A stretch of 64,000 bases of DNA from Tulasnella sp. 424 (Eukaryota > Basidiomycota > Agaricomycetes > Cantharellales > Tulasnellaceae): positions 62,001-126,000 of the forward strand of contig WSUB01000032.1 in the NCBI GenBank assembly GCA_019633425.1, read 5' to 3'. Shown here piece by piece: positions 1 to 11,512 of the stretch. The notes below the pieces were generated by a model. That model was not told the DNA's origin. It did no database searches and was given only the letters and a program-made list of their open reading frames with translations. Made by a program: the position numbers and the translations under genes. Numbering within the stretch: the first letter of the stretch is position 1; the number at the start of each line of letters is the position of its first letter.

Positions 1-705
1 GCCGCGCTCGAGAAGTTTATCAGCGTCGAGCAGTTCCTTCAAGAAGGACGATTGCTGGAAAGAGCAAGGGCCACAGGCAAGACGGAATAGGGTTACGATC
101 AGGTTAAACAAACCAACGTAGCCCGGGCTCGCTGCTCTGACCTCTTTTGACGACGGGAATGCCAAACGTCTAAGTCTTAGTGCTAACAGCGTAGACTAGG
201 ATATCGTAAGGAAAGTCACATTGTCTACGTCTCCCTTGATTCCTAAAAAGTCGGCGATGGTGACTTGCTTGTTGTGAGGGTTGAATTTGAGAGCGGCGTG
301 CTTTGTAGCGTGCGACATCGCGGGTGGATTGGATGATCGAGCAGCCGTCGAGAATTCCAACTATGACTGAGGGAAGGAGAGGCATAAAAAGGAAGCAATT
401 ACGCGGGTTGACGAGGACGGAAGTGCGCGCAATGGGTGCTGGAGATAGATTTATGGTGGAGAAGAGAATTGCAGTCTGGACTGGGTGAATAGTCGATCGG
501 GAGACTCGCGACATTGTTATCCGCGGCGTCCACGTTCTTCAACATGCTCGTCGCAGCCCACCCACTCACAAAAGGACGGCGGTCTTCTTGTAATTATCAA
601 AGGGCTTTCGCCACGCTGGTCGGTGAGTCGCAGAGTACATAACGTCGCGTTCGTGCCAAGCGCGGTGACCAAGGTGACCCGACCGAACGTGGTCAGAGCT
701 CGAGG
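1..705 (-). pseudogene. NDE-like type II NADH dehydrogenase, N-terminal part (NDE-psi1)
   Basis: The minus strand encodes pieces of an alternative (type II) NADH:ubiquinone oxidoreductase, a single-subunit FAD enzyme of the inner mitochondrial membrane. Visible pieces are the start of the first Rossmann fold and the region after it (HNKQVTIADF, then YDILVYAV, then TFGIP before a GT donor). The frame is broken near the YDILVYAV segment, and a TAG follows the residues ALSTKT-like stretch near position 165, so this is not a working gene. The C-terminal half lies beyond the left window edge. The 5' end at about 620-705 matches 19,030-19,100, a remnant beside KT4. It diverges from KT1. Confidence 0.75.
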
Positions 706-1519
706 CCATCGTAGTGCTTTTGGATTAACATCCTAGGGTTCGATAGCGTGAGATATCTGAGACGTCCCGAATAGCCTTGAGGAGGTGGATGATCCAACCA
801 GCAAGATTCGAGCCAGTGGCCTACGAGCGGCGGTATTGAGAGTCCACCTTGCAGATGTTCAAGATTGTGGACCATGTCGTCAAGCACTCGTTGTAATGCC
901 TGACTCTCGACACACCTAGGGTTGCCTGTAGGGGAAGAGATTGGGATTGAGGGAAAGGAGAGGAAATGACAAGCGTTAGGGAGCAGGTTGCAGACAAAAG
1001 TGGAATCTTTTGAATTCGAGTGATAATGACGGCACTTGTTAACTCCAACGACGGGGGCTACATGAGTTTGCTGGACTAGGGATAGTCTGACCTGAGAGGC
1101 CAAGGAGCTATGACTGAGGATCCAGTGGCAGTGGACGGAAGGATATACAGGAACCAGAGGGAGTGACGTAAGTACCTGTGCCTGAACGCCCTGGGTTGAC
1201 AACCGGTCCCCTCCCTCAAGAGAAATCCCTTCACCCACTCAACGATCCGCACTGTAGTCTCTTATCTTCAACACCGGACCGCGAGCCGACGTGATGACGT
1301 GCAGAGACTATTCCAAGAGAAAAAAAAAGCGCTCATGACTATTATTAATTCGCCTGGGCACGGAGAATGCGCGGTACTAGCGGGTTTCACAGATGTGTCG
1401 GGCTTCCGCGTGTTCTCTCCAAGTCAACACCCAGTCCCTGAAACCTCCTTTCGCTTCTCTCCCCCTTACTCGACCATCGACTTATCTAATCGTCAATCCC
1501 TCTGACGCTTACCCATCTG
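706..1519. promoter_or_regulatory. Divergent NDE/KT1 intergenic region, type I
   Basis: Region between the NDE remnant (minus) and KT1 (plus). It is closely matched by 19,101-19,932 (before KT4) and partly by 40,621-41,330 (before KT8). It contains TGACGTAA at 1164-1171, an ATF/CREB-like bZIP site that recurs in most intergenic regions of the array, and a pyrimidine-rich stretch with ACCATCGACTCATCTAATC-like sequence just before the KT start, as in the other copies. A 181-codon minus-strand open frame (693-1238) is broken by a frameshift in the KT4 copy, so I treat it as non-coding or as NDE leader sequence. Promoter function is inferred. Confidence 0.45.
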
Positions 1520-3748
1520 ATGCAAGTGGACAATAACGACGACGCTAAACACCGTAGTTCCCAACCGTCCGACCCAGGCGATTCGGGCAGTACGTCCCAG
1601 CCGAGCAGCAAATTAGTACGTCCCACCCGAATCACAAAGAGTTAGCGTAAGCGCCCACCGACGCTCGTTGCCATGTATACTAGCGGGATAAACTCCAGAG
1701 ACTTGCAGAATGGCGAATTGATCCAGCTTCGATCGAGTTTCAAGAACACGCCCCCGAGTTTCGTGGAGGATATGCAACGGTTTCACAAGCGTTCTTGGTT
1801 TCTATCAACGGCTCTGAGAGTATCGTGGACAATCCAGCAGATACCTCAGGTGATACAAAGTCTGGCGGTGGAATCCCCAACCGAAAGGTCAGTGCTAATC
1901 AGACTTACAGTATCTCCTACACGAGTTGCTGAGTTCCACATACTAGGCCGTAGCGGTAAAACGGCTGAACATCGAGAATGGAAAGGACAAAGAACGAGTA
2001 TTGGGCGTGAGAACAAACTATCCCATCGCGTCGGGCTTTCGATCTGCGCTAACTCCTCGCAGTTGGCACTTAGGGAAGCGAGAATTTTAACCGAACTTAA
2101 TCACGAAAAACGTCATCAAGCTTGAAGGATTTGTTGAAGATTTGTCCGGTAATAGGATCTGGCTGGTCTTTCCCTGGGCAACCAACGGGAATTTGAAGGA
2201 CTTTGTGGCTTCAGCCGACTGGGAGATTCCGGAGCGAATCTGGCTGGTAAGGTCAGAACACTACCCTTCGAGTCACATCTAAGAAACCATACCACAGATT
2301 GATGACGTGGCGAGAGGAGTGGAGTACCTTCATAGTCGTGATCCGCCGATTTACCATGGTGACCTCAAATCGGTGGGTCCGAACGTTTCTGTCATGTGAC
2401 ACTTGGTGAGCTCAACTCTGCGCGGCGCAGGCCAACGTGTTGGTGAACCCAGAACACCGCGCCGTCATTACCGACTTCGGTTCCGCCCGTCGCCTCGCAA
2501 AAAAAGATCCTCCCCTGCAACCCGAAAAAAAGGACAACGGAGCGCAGCTAGCACTGGTGCTCGAGACGGAGTTTTGTGAAGCCACGAATACCATGACCCT
2601 GACGGGCAATCAATTTACACTCCGCTGGGCTGCTCCAGAGTTGCTGAAGGATGACAAACCTGGCCTGTGGAGCGATATTTGGGCACTGGGTTGGATATTT
2701 TACGAGGTATACAACAATCTGGATATTGAACTCAACAGAGGCTTACAGTCAACGCTGGGATAGGTTATGACAAACTCAATTCCGTTTCAAAACGTCCAAA
2801 AGGACTCCGCAGTTTTGATACGCGTCATTCAGGGGAACCTACCATCCGCCGCCGACCACGCCAGCATGGTGTTGATGCGGGCGCTTTACTCGCTAATGAT
2901 CACGTGTTGGAGCATCGATCCCAGCAAGCGGCCAACGGCTGAGGATTGTAGAAAGTCCGTGAATTGGATGGCGAGTGGTTCTGGCTTTTGGGTTACCTGA
3001 ACGCAATTGACCTGTCGCCAAATAGCCCCAGATTATTCCGGATCGGCAGCAGAGCACAAACACGCCGGTGTCGCGAACTCGCTCTGCGGACCTTCTTATC
3101 ACAATGGGAGATATGCATAGTTCTCAGAACGACTATATCAACGCGACAAAATTTTTCACCGAAGCCTTGAGCATCTGTACGGACACCGCCGACAATGCCG
3201 GGAAAGCCAATGCTCTCTTTGGTCTCGCTGAAGTGAGTCGCGGTCAAGACAATTACAACGAGGCCATTGCGCTCTATTCGGAGGCCGCCCAACTCTATAC
3301 CGACATCGACAACCGACAAGGAAGAGCCGCAGCTTTGCGTGGTCTTGCTCACATGCATCGGCTTCAAAACGAGTACGGCAAAGCCGTTCCGTTCTACTCT
3401 GAGGCTGTCCAAATCTGTTTCGATATTGGCGACAAACGAGGGAGAGCCAATGCTCTATGGGGTCTTGCTGAGGTGCATCGGCTTCAAAAACAGTTCAGCC
3501 AGGCTGTTCAGCTTTTCTCCGAAGTCCTAAAACTTTATATCGACATTGGCGACAGAGCCGGCAGAGCCTGGGCCCTGATATGCCTTGCTGACATCCATCG
3601 GGACCAGGATCAGCACGAAGATGCAATACGCCTTTATGAACAAGCAGCCGAATTTTTTGAAGAAATCGGAAGTACTCGGGATTCAGAAAACGCATTAAAC
3701 CGCGCCGTTCACTCCCGTCGAGAATTCAAACCGGCGGAGACGGAATGA
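1520..3748 (+). pseudogene. KT1: non-RD kinase-TPR fusion, single frameshift
   Basis: Eight exons by homology with intact copies: 1520-1615, 1684-1887, 1947-2006, 2063-2246, 2298-2372, 2431-2706, 2764-2970, 3026-3748. Kinase landmarks are present: EFRGGYATV nucleotide loop, AVAVKRL (beta-3 lysine), HGDLKS catalytic loop, TDFGSARR, WAAPELL and DIWALGWIFYEV. The last exon encodes five 40-residue TPR units. Exon 4 carries one extra A in the A-run 2106-2110 compared with the near-identical KT4, which shifts the frame and stops translation soon after. Without it the protein would be about 607 aa. Intron 7 begins with GC (ATG/GCGAGT) instead of GT. The homopolymer lesion could be a real mutation or a sequencing error. 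Confidence 0.8.
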
Positions 3749-4522
3749 TATTTTGCCGGGACATTTCGAGATCGAGTGAGATTCGGTGGTTGATACCCGA
3801 CTGTATTGGTGTTATGCACGTTTTTGTACAATACCGTGAGATATGTATCCTTTTGACTGAGATTCTGGTACGCCGTTTCGCTTGTATGTATCTTGTTCGT
3901 GTAACGCATTCGAATCGATTAGTAGCCTCCTGTCGTTTGAAAATCCTGCAGCATGCAATTATCCCATCGTTCTCCTCTCATCTGAATGAGTCCAGTTCGA
4001 GCGAAGCTGCTACAGAGCGAGGTATGAAGTGTAACATAGTTCGAGTCGGTAGTCTTATCGACGACCGTACCCTAGAGTCGAAGTTGAGCGGAACTCTAAA
4101 CATTTGAACGATTGTCACCGTTAGTGCTATCCCACCGGAATGTGACCAGGATTTTCGAGATTGTTTCATCTATTGCGGTGCTGCGTGTCATGGACAAAGT
4201 CAGCTGGGGCGTATATTTTGGATCTGGTCGACGACCGAAACAGTACGCTTTCCTCTGGATTACGGTCCAAGGACATTGCACGGACGCTCAAACCGACATT
4301 ACGTATGTGAATACTATCATGGGTGAACATCAAGCGAGCAGAAAAAAATATCAGGGCCAAGCAAGCTGAAGTAGTAGTAAAGCCCCAGAAGAAAAAGGGA
4401 GATGCAGGCAACGTATGCAGGTGGCCGGAGAGAACAGGCTTGAGAGAGAAGCAAACGAAGAAACGAAGAAAGACAAAAGGACGAAGAAAGAGAAAGGACG
4501 AAGAAATGAAAGGGAAGGATAA
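3749..4522. repeat. F-repeat copy 1 (conserved 3' flank of KT1)
   Basis: About 0.8 kb that recurs after every KT gene. It starts with a conserved block ending near CGCATTCGAATCGATTAGTA, continues with a block containing CCGTACC and GGAGTCGAAGTTGAGC, then a stretch that reads as a conserved peptide (DAQTDITYVNTIMGEH at about 4289-4336), and ends in a purine-rich GAAGAAA tract (about 4441-4520). The purine tract is low complexity. No open reading frame is shared intact by all copies. It probably holds the 3' UTRs of the convergent KT and NDE genes plus a decayed exon. Confidence 0.7.
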
Positions 4523-6262
4523 TGGTTAAGGTCAACCGCTCCACAATTTACACCGTGCGCAAATTACTCACGTTTCCGTTCACGAAGGGTAAATCAGCTT
4601 CTCCGAACCAATGTAGACCGAGCTTCCCTGATAGCTGTAATGGAAAGGTAACCTTGATGAGCTGCTTGAAGATAGATTTGATTGCCTCGGCGTTGTTCTG
4701 TTCAAATAATCCTATTAGCATGACGTCCGGCTTTCAGTCGCAAAAGAGACGTGGATCGCGTAGTACGTACCATGCATTTACCCCCTGGCAAGCCGTTCCT
4801 CTCTCCGCGCAATTCGGCGAGTTTCGTCTCGAGCTCCTCTTTTTTGGCAATTTACCCGAGTAGACGGGCGAGGTATCGGCCTTGTTGGGTCGCTACTTGA
4901 GCTGTTGGTGCGTAGGACGTAGCAGTGTACTATCATAAAGATATCCCAACGCGTTAGTTTCAAACAGGAGGAAGGATCCTTTGCGTAGGGCCGCACTCAC
5001 GTCTCCAATCGCTTAAACGTCGTTGACGCGCAACAACCTCAAATAATCATCCAATAACATACCCCTCCTATTCGTCTGATCCTGGGGCAACTGCGCCATC
5101 AAATCCCTCGTAATGGGCCCACTAACGTTGCCCGCGGCCCAAACCAACAATCCATACGAAAGCTGCTCGATTTGACCTTTATAGTTCTCCACTACGACGG
5201 TCTTTCCTTTCACTTCCCTCACCATGATCTTCGTGAGGACTTCGATGTTTTGCTCCTTGAACGTCGACTCGCTATACTGGATCAGCTCGCGGCTGAACAC
5301 GGGCAAAACGTTTGGGAGGGCTCGAGGAGGGGGATTTTGAGCTTGTCCGCGAGTTCGTGGTACCATGAGCGTAAGTCGTCTTTGATGAAATCGTGCAGCT
5401 TGCCGGAGAATTCGACGCCTGTGGGACCGCCGCCGACAACCACTAAAAGACGCACAGCGAGTGAGATTGTGCCCGCTAGACAGGTGATGCTCGACTTACT
5501 TATGTGCATCAACAGGTCGACTTCCTCCTCGCTTCCATCGCGGGATGCAGCGGACTCGATAAGGCGTTCGCGACTCGGAAGTTTCTCAGCTTCGGGAAGA
5601 GTACAAATGCAGGAATGGCCACAAGCGAGAAAGTATGACGTTACAATCAGCAAAAACGGCTTACACAAAATCAACGAATACCAGGCTCGCTGCGCTCACC
5701 TCCTTGACACCGGGAATGCCGAACGCCCGAGTCTCAGTATCGACCGCGTAGACCAACATGTCGTAAGGAATAGCCATGTTGTTGACGTCTTCTTTAATAT
5801 CTGACAAGTCCGAGATGGTGACTTGCTTGTTGTGAGGCCGACTTTGAGCGAGGACCTAAACGCAGTGTATCCCAGAGCGAGGCCGAAGGCGAATTAGAGA
5901 TTGGACTGAGCGAATAAGTAATCATCGAGACTCACGACGTTGTAATGCTTCTCGTCCATGTCCTCCAGCGTGTTAGCAGTAGCCCAGCCGCCCTCAAAAA
6001 ACGAAAACGCTCTTCTTGTCCCTGTCGAAGGCCCCTACTATGCAAGTGAGTGGAGTGCGGAGAAGTTGCGGTTGTGTCGAGGAAGGCGACCAGGGTGACT
6101 CGGAGGAAGGTGATAGGCATTCTGCGATATCTTCATAGCATTTGAATGGTATCTCGACCATCAATATGGCAAGGATCTCGGGATGCTGTGAATAGGCCTG
6201 AGGAGGACGTGGCAACGTGGTGGTCCAGCCCGTTCGCGGGCTCCGAGTTCACGGCAACACCT
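4523..6262 (-). pseudogene. NDE-psi2: type II NADH dehydrogenase
   Basis: This copy preserves most of the enzyme. The NADH-binding Rossmann motif [14 protein letters not shown] (about 5410-5440) is followed by [20 protein letters not shown], then in another frame by [38 protein letters not shown] and LRVNDV. It is inactivated by a frameshift near 5310, by TAA in place of the tyrosine of the NDVYAIGD FAD motif (5013-5015), by an internal deletion around 5855-5885 that removes the FLFTPLLPS-type segment, and by loss of the last two exons at the KT1-proximal end. The convergent neighbour is KT1. The 5' end abuts the 3' end of NDE-psi3 with no KT gene between them. Confidence 0.8.
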
Positions 6263-7620
6263 TGGAAGAGTGAAACACTAACGTCCTATTCCTCGATGAG
6301 AGCCGCGACTAAACGTACGCACTCCTCCAGAAGAGGAAAGTTGCCACACTACCACAGGCGAAGCTGCTTGACGATAGATTTGATTTCCTCGGCGTTGTTC
6401 TATTCATTAAACCCTCTTAGTACGACGTCTGGGTTTCCATTGCAAAAGAAAAGTGGATGACGCATCCTGGCCTTACCTTCGGGACCCTCAGGCAACCCAC
6501 TCCGCTCTCCGCGCAGTTCAGCAGGCTTCTTCTCGAGCTGAGAGTTTGCCGAGAAGACCAGCGAGGTATCGGCCCTCTTGAGTCGCCACTTGGCTGTTGG
6601 CGCGTACGAGGTAGCACCGCACTGTCGAAAAGCCACCGATCGCGTTAGCTTCAGAACTAGTGTTCCGGTTTCGCGAAGTTGCACCCACTTCTCCTATAGA
6701 ATAAACGTCGTTGACGACCGACAGCCTTGAATAGCTGTCCACCGACAGACCCCTCCTGTGCGTCTCATGCTACGGCAACTGAGCCGTTACTAACGTGCCC
6801 GCGGCCCAACCCAACCATCCATACGGGAGCCCCTCGATCTGGCCTTATCGTTCTTCACCACGAAGGTCTTGTCTTTGAGTTCCTTCACCGTGGTCATGAT
6901 GAGGACTTCGATGTTTCGCTCCTTGATCGTCGACTCGGTCTACCGAATCAGGTCGCGGCTAAGGATGGACAGGACGTTTGCCAGAGCTTTAGACAGGGGC
7001 GATTTAGAGCTTGTCGGTGAGTTCGAGGTAGCCCCAAGCGGAGGTCCACTTTGATAAAGTCGTGCAGCTCACAAGGAATTCGACGCCTTTGGGACCTAGG
7101 CCGCGTCGACGCCGACTAGAGGAGAGTACGTACACGAGTTAGACGATGAAAAACTTCGAGGTGTAATACTTGACTTACTCGGGTGCACCAAGCGATCGAC
7201 TTCTTCGTCGCTTGCGTCTGGAAAGGCCAGCGAACTCGACGTAGCCCATTACGCCCTTCTGAGGTTTCGCGCTGTCCGGAATTCCATTAAGGACTAAGAG
7301 TGGTAAAAAAAATGATAATAGCTAAGGGTAAAGAATAATATGACCGAGCGAACGAAGATCGAAGGAGACCCACAACGTCGTAATGCTCCAAGTCCATCTT
7401 TTCCAGCATGCTGGCACCAGTACAACTACTCCAAAAGATGACAAAGGTCTCCTTGTCCTCGTTGAAGGCTTTGCCATGCCAGTAGGTAGATTTCCTCGGT
7501 CGCAGAGTTCATAACGAATTGCGGTTGTGACGGTGACCAAGGTGAACCGGTAGAAGGTGTTTAGCGGTCCGTACCATCTTCGTGGTTTGGAGATGGCATC
7601 TTAAGTCTCGATAGCGTGAG
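6263..7620 (-). pseudogene. NDE-psi3: type II NADH dehydrogenase
   Basis: A second NDE copy, head-to-tail with NDE-psi2. The C-terminal exon reads VATFLFWRSAYV then a TAG, then RNRTLVF (about 6275-6350). Upstream are VNDVYSIGEVGATSRNR (about 6650-6725), QVATQEGRYLAGLL, fragments of the middle domain and an N-terminal EDKETFVIF segment (about 7450-7480). Several frames are needed to follow it, so it is a pseudogene. It sits divergently to KT2 with about 570 nt between. At the 6263 junction, sequence typical of the NDE/KT intergenic region is joined directly to the NDE C-terminus, which looks like deletion of one KT gene and its flank. Confidence 0.75.
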
Positions 7621-8186
7621 CGGCCAGGGATGCTTGTGAATACTTAGACTTGAGAGGGAAAGGAATGAGATGGTTCAGTTCGTTCGCTGGATCTGAGTTC
7701 GCGGAAACACCTTGGAAGGCTACAGAGTGCCTTGTGTCCGTTAGAGATGTCGACCAATTCAACGAGAACCTGACTTCTATTTCATGATCGATGTGCGTAG
7801 CGTTCGGTGTAGGGAGAGGCAGGGAGAGGAAGTGGCAGTCCAAGCAAAAATGGCTCGAAGTGATGACGTAACGCACCCCTAAACCCTCCCCGGGCCGCTT
7901 TAGCCTGAGCTCACTCAATGAGCCACGTACCCCGAACACTGTCCCGTCTGCAACGGCGGATCGCGGAGGTATACGATGACAATGCAGAGAAAAGGGCATA
8001 GAGAAGCGCGGTACTAGCGGACTTGAAGAATGCTTTCGCCGCGGGGCTTCCCCATGTCCTTGATTCAGGCCTTCTGATTCACCACCCCGTCCCTGGGAAC
8101 CACCTCCTTTCGCTTTCCTCCCTTCAGCGAAAGTCCTACTTGACCATCAATCCAATCAATCGTCAAACCCCCTAACACTAAATCAT
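7621..8186. promoter_or_regulatory. Divergent NDE/KT2 intergenic region, type II
   Basis: Region upstream of KT2. It matches 26,480-26,815 (upstream of NDE-psi6) and more weakly 61,011-61,670 (upstream of KT9). It contains TGACGTAA at 7864-7871 and a pyrimidine-rich stretch at about 8095-8160 before the KT2 ATG. No convincing gene is present. Minus-strand open frames here are not conserved between copies. Confidence 0.4.
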
Positions 8187-10677
8187 ATGATGCCAGTGGA
8201 CAATAACGACGAAGCCGACCGTCGTGGTTCGCAGGTTGCTGAGCAAGGTGATCCCGGCAGTACGTCCCAGCCACTGGCAGGCAGCAAATTAGTACGTCCC
8301 ACCCAAGTCACAAAGAGTAATCATATTCAGAGCTCACCGAATCTGGTTTCAATATAGAGGGACAAACTCCAGAAACTTGCGAAATGGCGAATCGATTCAT
8401 CATCGATCGAACTCGCCGAGGACGGCTCGGAGTTTCGTGGAGGATTTGCAACGGTTTCGCGAGCAGTTTTGGTTTCTACTTCCGCCTCGAAAAGTAGCGC
8501 GGACGATATATCTCAAACCGGAGGCGAGAACGAGTCTGATGGTGGGATGCCGAAGCGAAAGGTCCGTTACAATGAGACCCATACAACAAGTCATTGACCG
8601 AGCTGGCTTTCATATGTTAGGCCATAGCGGTAAAGAAACTGAAGATCGAGAATGGAAAGAATAGAGAGCGAGTATTGGGGGTGAGAATAAGTTATCCCAT
8701 TGCATCGAGCTCTCGCACATTGCTAAGTCGTCTCAGCTGGCACTCAGGGAAGCGGGATTCTTGACCGAGCTGTCTCACGAAAACGTCATCACGCTTGAAG
8801 GATTTGTTGAAGATCTGTCCGAGGATAGAGTCTGGCTGGTGTTTCCCTGGGCGGACAATGGAAATTTAAAGGACTTTGTGGCCTCAGCCAACTGGGAAAT
8901 CCCAGAACGAATATCACTGGTAAGATCAGGACGTTATCCCTCAAATCATCCCCTGAGAAACAATACGCCAGATCTCCGACGTGGCAAACGGAGTAGAGTA
9001 CCTCCATACCCAAGACCCTCCAATATACCATGGCGACCTCAAATCGGTGGGTCTGGATATTACTGCGATATGACACTTGGCAAGCTTAAACTCTATGCTG
9101 TGTAGGCCAACGTGTTGGTAAATTCGGGCTGTCGTGCAGTCATCGCGGACTTTGGCTCCGCGCGTCGTCCCACAGAAAAGGATCCTTCTGTGCGACCCGA
9201 GAAAAGCAAGAAGGGCGCGCAACCAGTGCTGTTGCTCGAGACGGAATTTTCTGAAGCCACCAATACCGTGACACTGAAGGGCAATCAATTTACACTTCGC
9301 TGGGCTGCTCCGGAGCTGCTCATGGAGGATGAACCTGGCATGGAACCTGGCCTATGGAGCGATATCTGGGCGTTGGGCTGGATATTTTACGAGGTATACC
9401 AAAACCCAGATATTTTTCTCATTAGAAGCTTACAATCAACGTCGAAATAGGTTATTACGAACTCAATTCCATTTCAAAACATCCAAAAGGACTCAGTCGT
9501 AGTTATCCACGTCATTCGAGGGAACCTACCATCCGTTGCTGACCACGCCAGCATGGTCTTGATCCGGGAACTTTACTCACTAATGACCACGTGTTGGAGC
9601 ATCGATCCCAACAAGCGACCGGCGGCTGAGGACTGTCGAAAGTCAATGAGTTGGATGGTGAGTGGTGCCGGTTTTGGGGTAATTTGAATACAACTTGACC
9701 TGCCGCAAATATAGCCAATGATTGTTCCAGATCCGCAGCGAGCCTCAAATACGTCGGGTTCCCGAGCTCGCTCTCCTGAGCTTCTTCTAAAGCTGGGACA
9801 CATGCATCGATCTCAGGATGATTATATCAACGCGTCAAAATTTTACACGGAAGCCTTGGGGATCTGGTCGGAAACAGCTGACAAAGCTGGCAAAGTCGAA
9901 GCTCTGTTAGGTCTAGCTCACACCCATAAGGCTCATAACAAGTACCACGAGGCCGTTACATACTACTCCGAGGTCGCTCAAACCTGCACTGAAATCGGCG
10001 ACAGACAAGGAAGAGCCGATGCTCTTTGGGGTCTTGCCGAGATACATCGGCTTCAAAACGAGTACAGCGAAGCCGTTCCGCTCTACTCCGAAGTCGTTCA
10101 AATCTGCACCGACATTGGCGACACAGGAGGGAGAGCCGATGCTCTGTGGGGTCTTGCCGACGTACATCACCATCAAGGCGAGTACAGTGAAGCCGTCCCG
10201 CTCTACTCTGAAGTCGCCGAAATCTGCGCCAAAATCGGCGACAGGAAAGGGAGAGCTGATGCTTTGTGTGGTCTTGCTCATGTGCATCGGCTTCAAAACA
10301 AGTACAGCGAAGCCGTTCCGCTCTACTCCGACGTCACTCAAATCTGCACCGACATCGGCGATAAACGAGGAAGAGCAAATGCTCTGTGGGGTCTCGCAGA
10401 GATACATCGGCTTCAAAGGCAGTACACCCAGGCCATTCAGTTTTTCTCCGAAGATCTGAAAATTCGTACCGACATTGGTGACGGATACCGGAGAGCTTGG
10501 GCTCTGATGGGCCTTGCCGACGTTCATCGCGACCAGGATCAGCACCAAGACGCAATACGCCATTATGAACAAGCAGCCGGAAATTTTGAAGAAATCGGAA
10601 ATACTCAGGATGCAGAGAAGGCATTATACCGCGCCGCTCTCTCCCGTCAACGACTCGAACCAGCGGAGGCCGGGTAA
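8187..10677 (+). CDS. KT2: non-RD TKL-like kinase-TPR fusion (694 aa)
   Basis: Intact reference copy. Exons: 8187-8291, 8358-8561, 8621-8680, 8737-8919, 8972-9046, 9106-9393, 9451-9657, 9715-10677; all seven introns are 52-66 nt GT-AG and phase 0. Residues 1-35 are a short disordered leader. The kinase spans about 55-375: EFRGGFATV loop, K108 in AIAVKK, E128 of helix C, H204-G205-D206-L207-K208 catalytic loop with N211, D224-F225-G226, A277-P-E and D295 of DIWALG. All catalytic residues are present, but Gly replaces the Arg of HRD (non-RD). The activation segment is long and basic. Residues 375-694 are seven TPR-like 40-residue repeats (ALWGLAEIHRLQNEYSEA type) that probably bind a protein ligand. 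Predicted soluble and cytosolic, with no signal peptide or membrane helix. A second ATG in register lies at 8190. Confidence 0.88.
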
Positions 10678-11512
10678 CGTTTCGCCGAGGCATTTCGAAA
10701 GCGACCGAGATTCGCTTCCTGAGACCTGACTGTATTTTGTGTTATGCATGTTTCTGTACAAGACTGTGAGCCATGTATCCCGTTGACTAAAATTCTTGTA
10801 CTCCGCCTCCCTTGTATGTATCTTGTTCATGTGACGCATTCGAATCCATTAGTAACCTTCTGTCGTCTGAAATTCATGCAGCATACACTTATCCCATCGT
10901 TCTTCTCTCGTCTGAATGAATCCAGGTCGGATGCAGCCGGGTATGAAGTGTAACGTACGTTCGAGTCGGCAGGCTTCTCGGCTGCCGTACCTTGCAGTCG
11001 AAGTTGAGCTGAACTCGAGTCTAAACATTTGAAGATTGTCCTCGCATAAGCACTATCTCTCCGGGATGCGACCAGGATTTTCGAGATTGTTTCATTGATT
11101 GTGGCGCTGCGTGTCCTTGCACAAAGTCCACTGGGACATATTGGGTGTCGACGATCTAAACAGCATTCTTTCCTTGGATTACGGTCTGAAGATCCCTGCG
11201 CGGGCGCTTAAATAGACATAATATATGTTTATATCAACCCGCGTGAGCATCAAGCGCACAGAAAGAAGGATGAGAGCTAAGCACGCCGAAGTACTAGTAG
11301 AGCTCCGGAGAAAAGGGGACATGCGGGCAACGTATGCGGATGGCCAACAAGAGCAGGCTTCAGAGAGAGAGCAAGGAAAGGAAGCAGAAAGGAAATGAAT
11401 GGTGCGAAAACGAAGTCTATTGTCTATTGGATGGGATGAAATGCCAAGAACGCGTATAGTAGATAGAAAAATAGCCATGAAGATGCTGAGATTTTTTCGA
11501 TGGCTCGGAGGA
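10678..11512. repeat. F-repeat copy 2 (3' flank of KT2)
   Basis: Homologous to 3749-4522, with the same order of blocks. The peptide relic is degraded here (IDIIYVYI at about 11,214), and a following purine-rich stretch reads RAKHAEVLVELRRKGD in another frame (about 11,275-11,325). Ends at the NDE-psi4 stop region. No intact gene. Confidence 0.65.

Noticed and set aside
693..1238. 181-codon minus-strand open frame upstream of KT1
   Set aside because: The duplicate before KT4 (19,107-19,517) has a frameshift in it, and the diverged copy at 40.6-41.0 kb does not keep it. No domain recognised.
2412..2609. Minus-strand frame opposite KT exon 6, repeated in all KT copies (for example 9,093-9,284, 16,063-16,296, 30,426-30,620 on the other strand)
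   Set aside because: Its conservation follows from conservation of the kinase exon on the other strand. No start context or splicing of its own.
10009..10490. Regular direct repeats that could be mistaken for a CRISPR array
   Set aside because: The period is exactly 120 nt, the units are coding TPR modules without spacers, and the organism is a fungus.
9913..10572. Long minus-strand open frame (219 codons) antisense to the KT2 repeats; similar ones at 17,180-17,728, 21,307-21,945, 38,431-38,817 and 44,067-44,585
   Set aside because: They exist because a 120-nt coding repeat without stops in one antisense frame is copied many times. They appear in every KT gene and have no independent start, splice or domain evidence.
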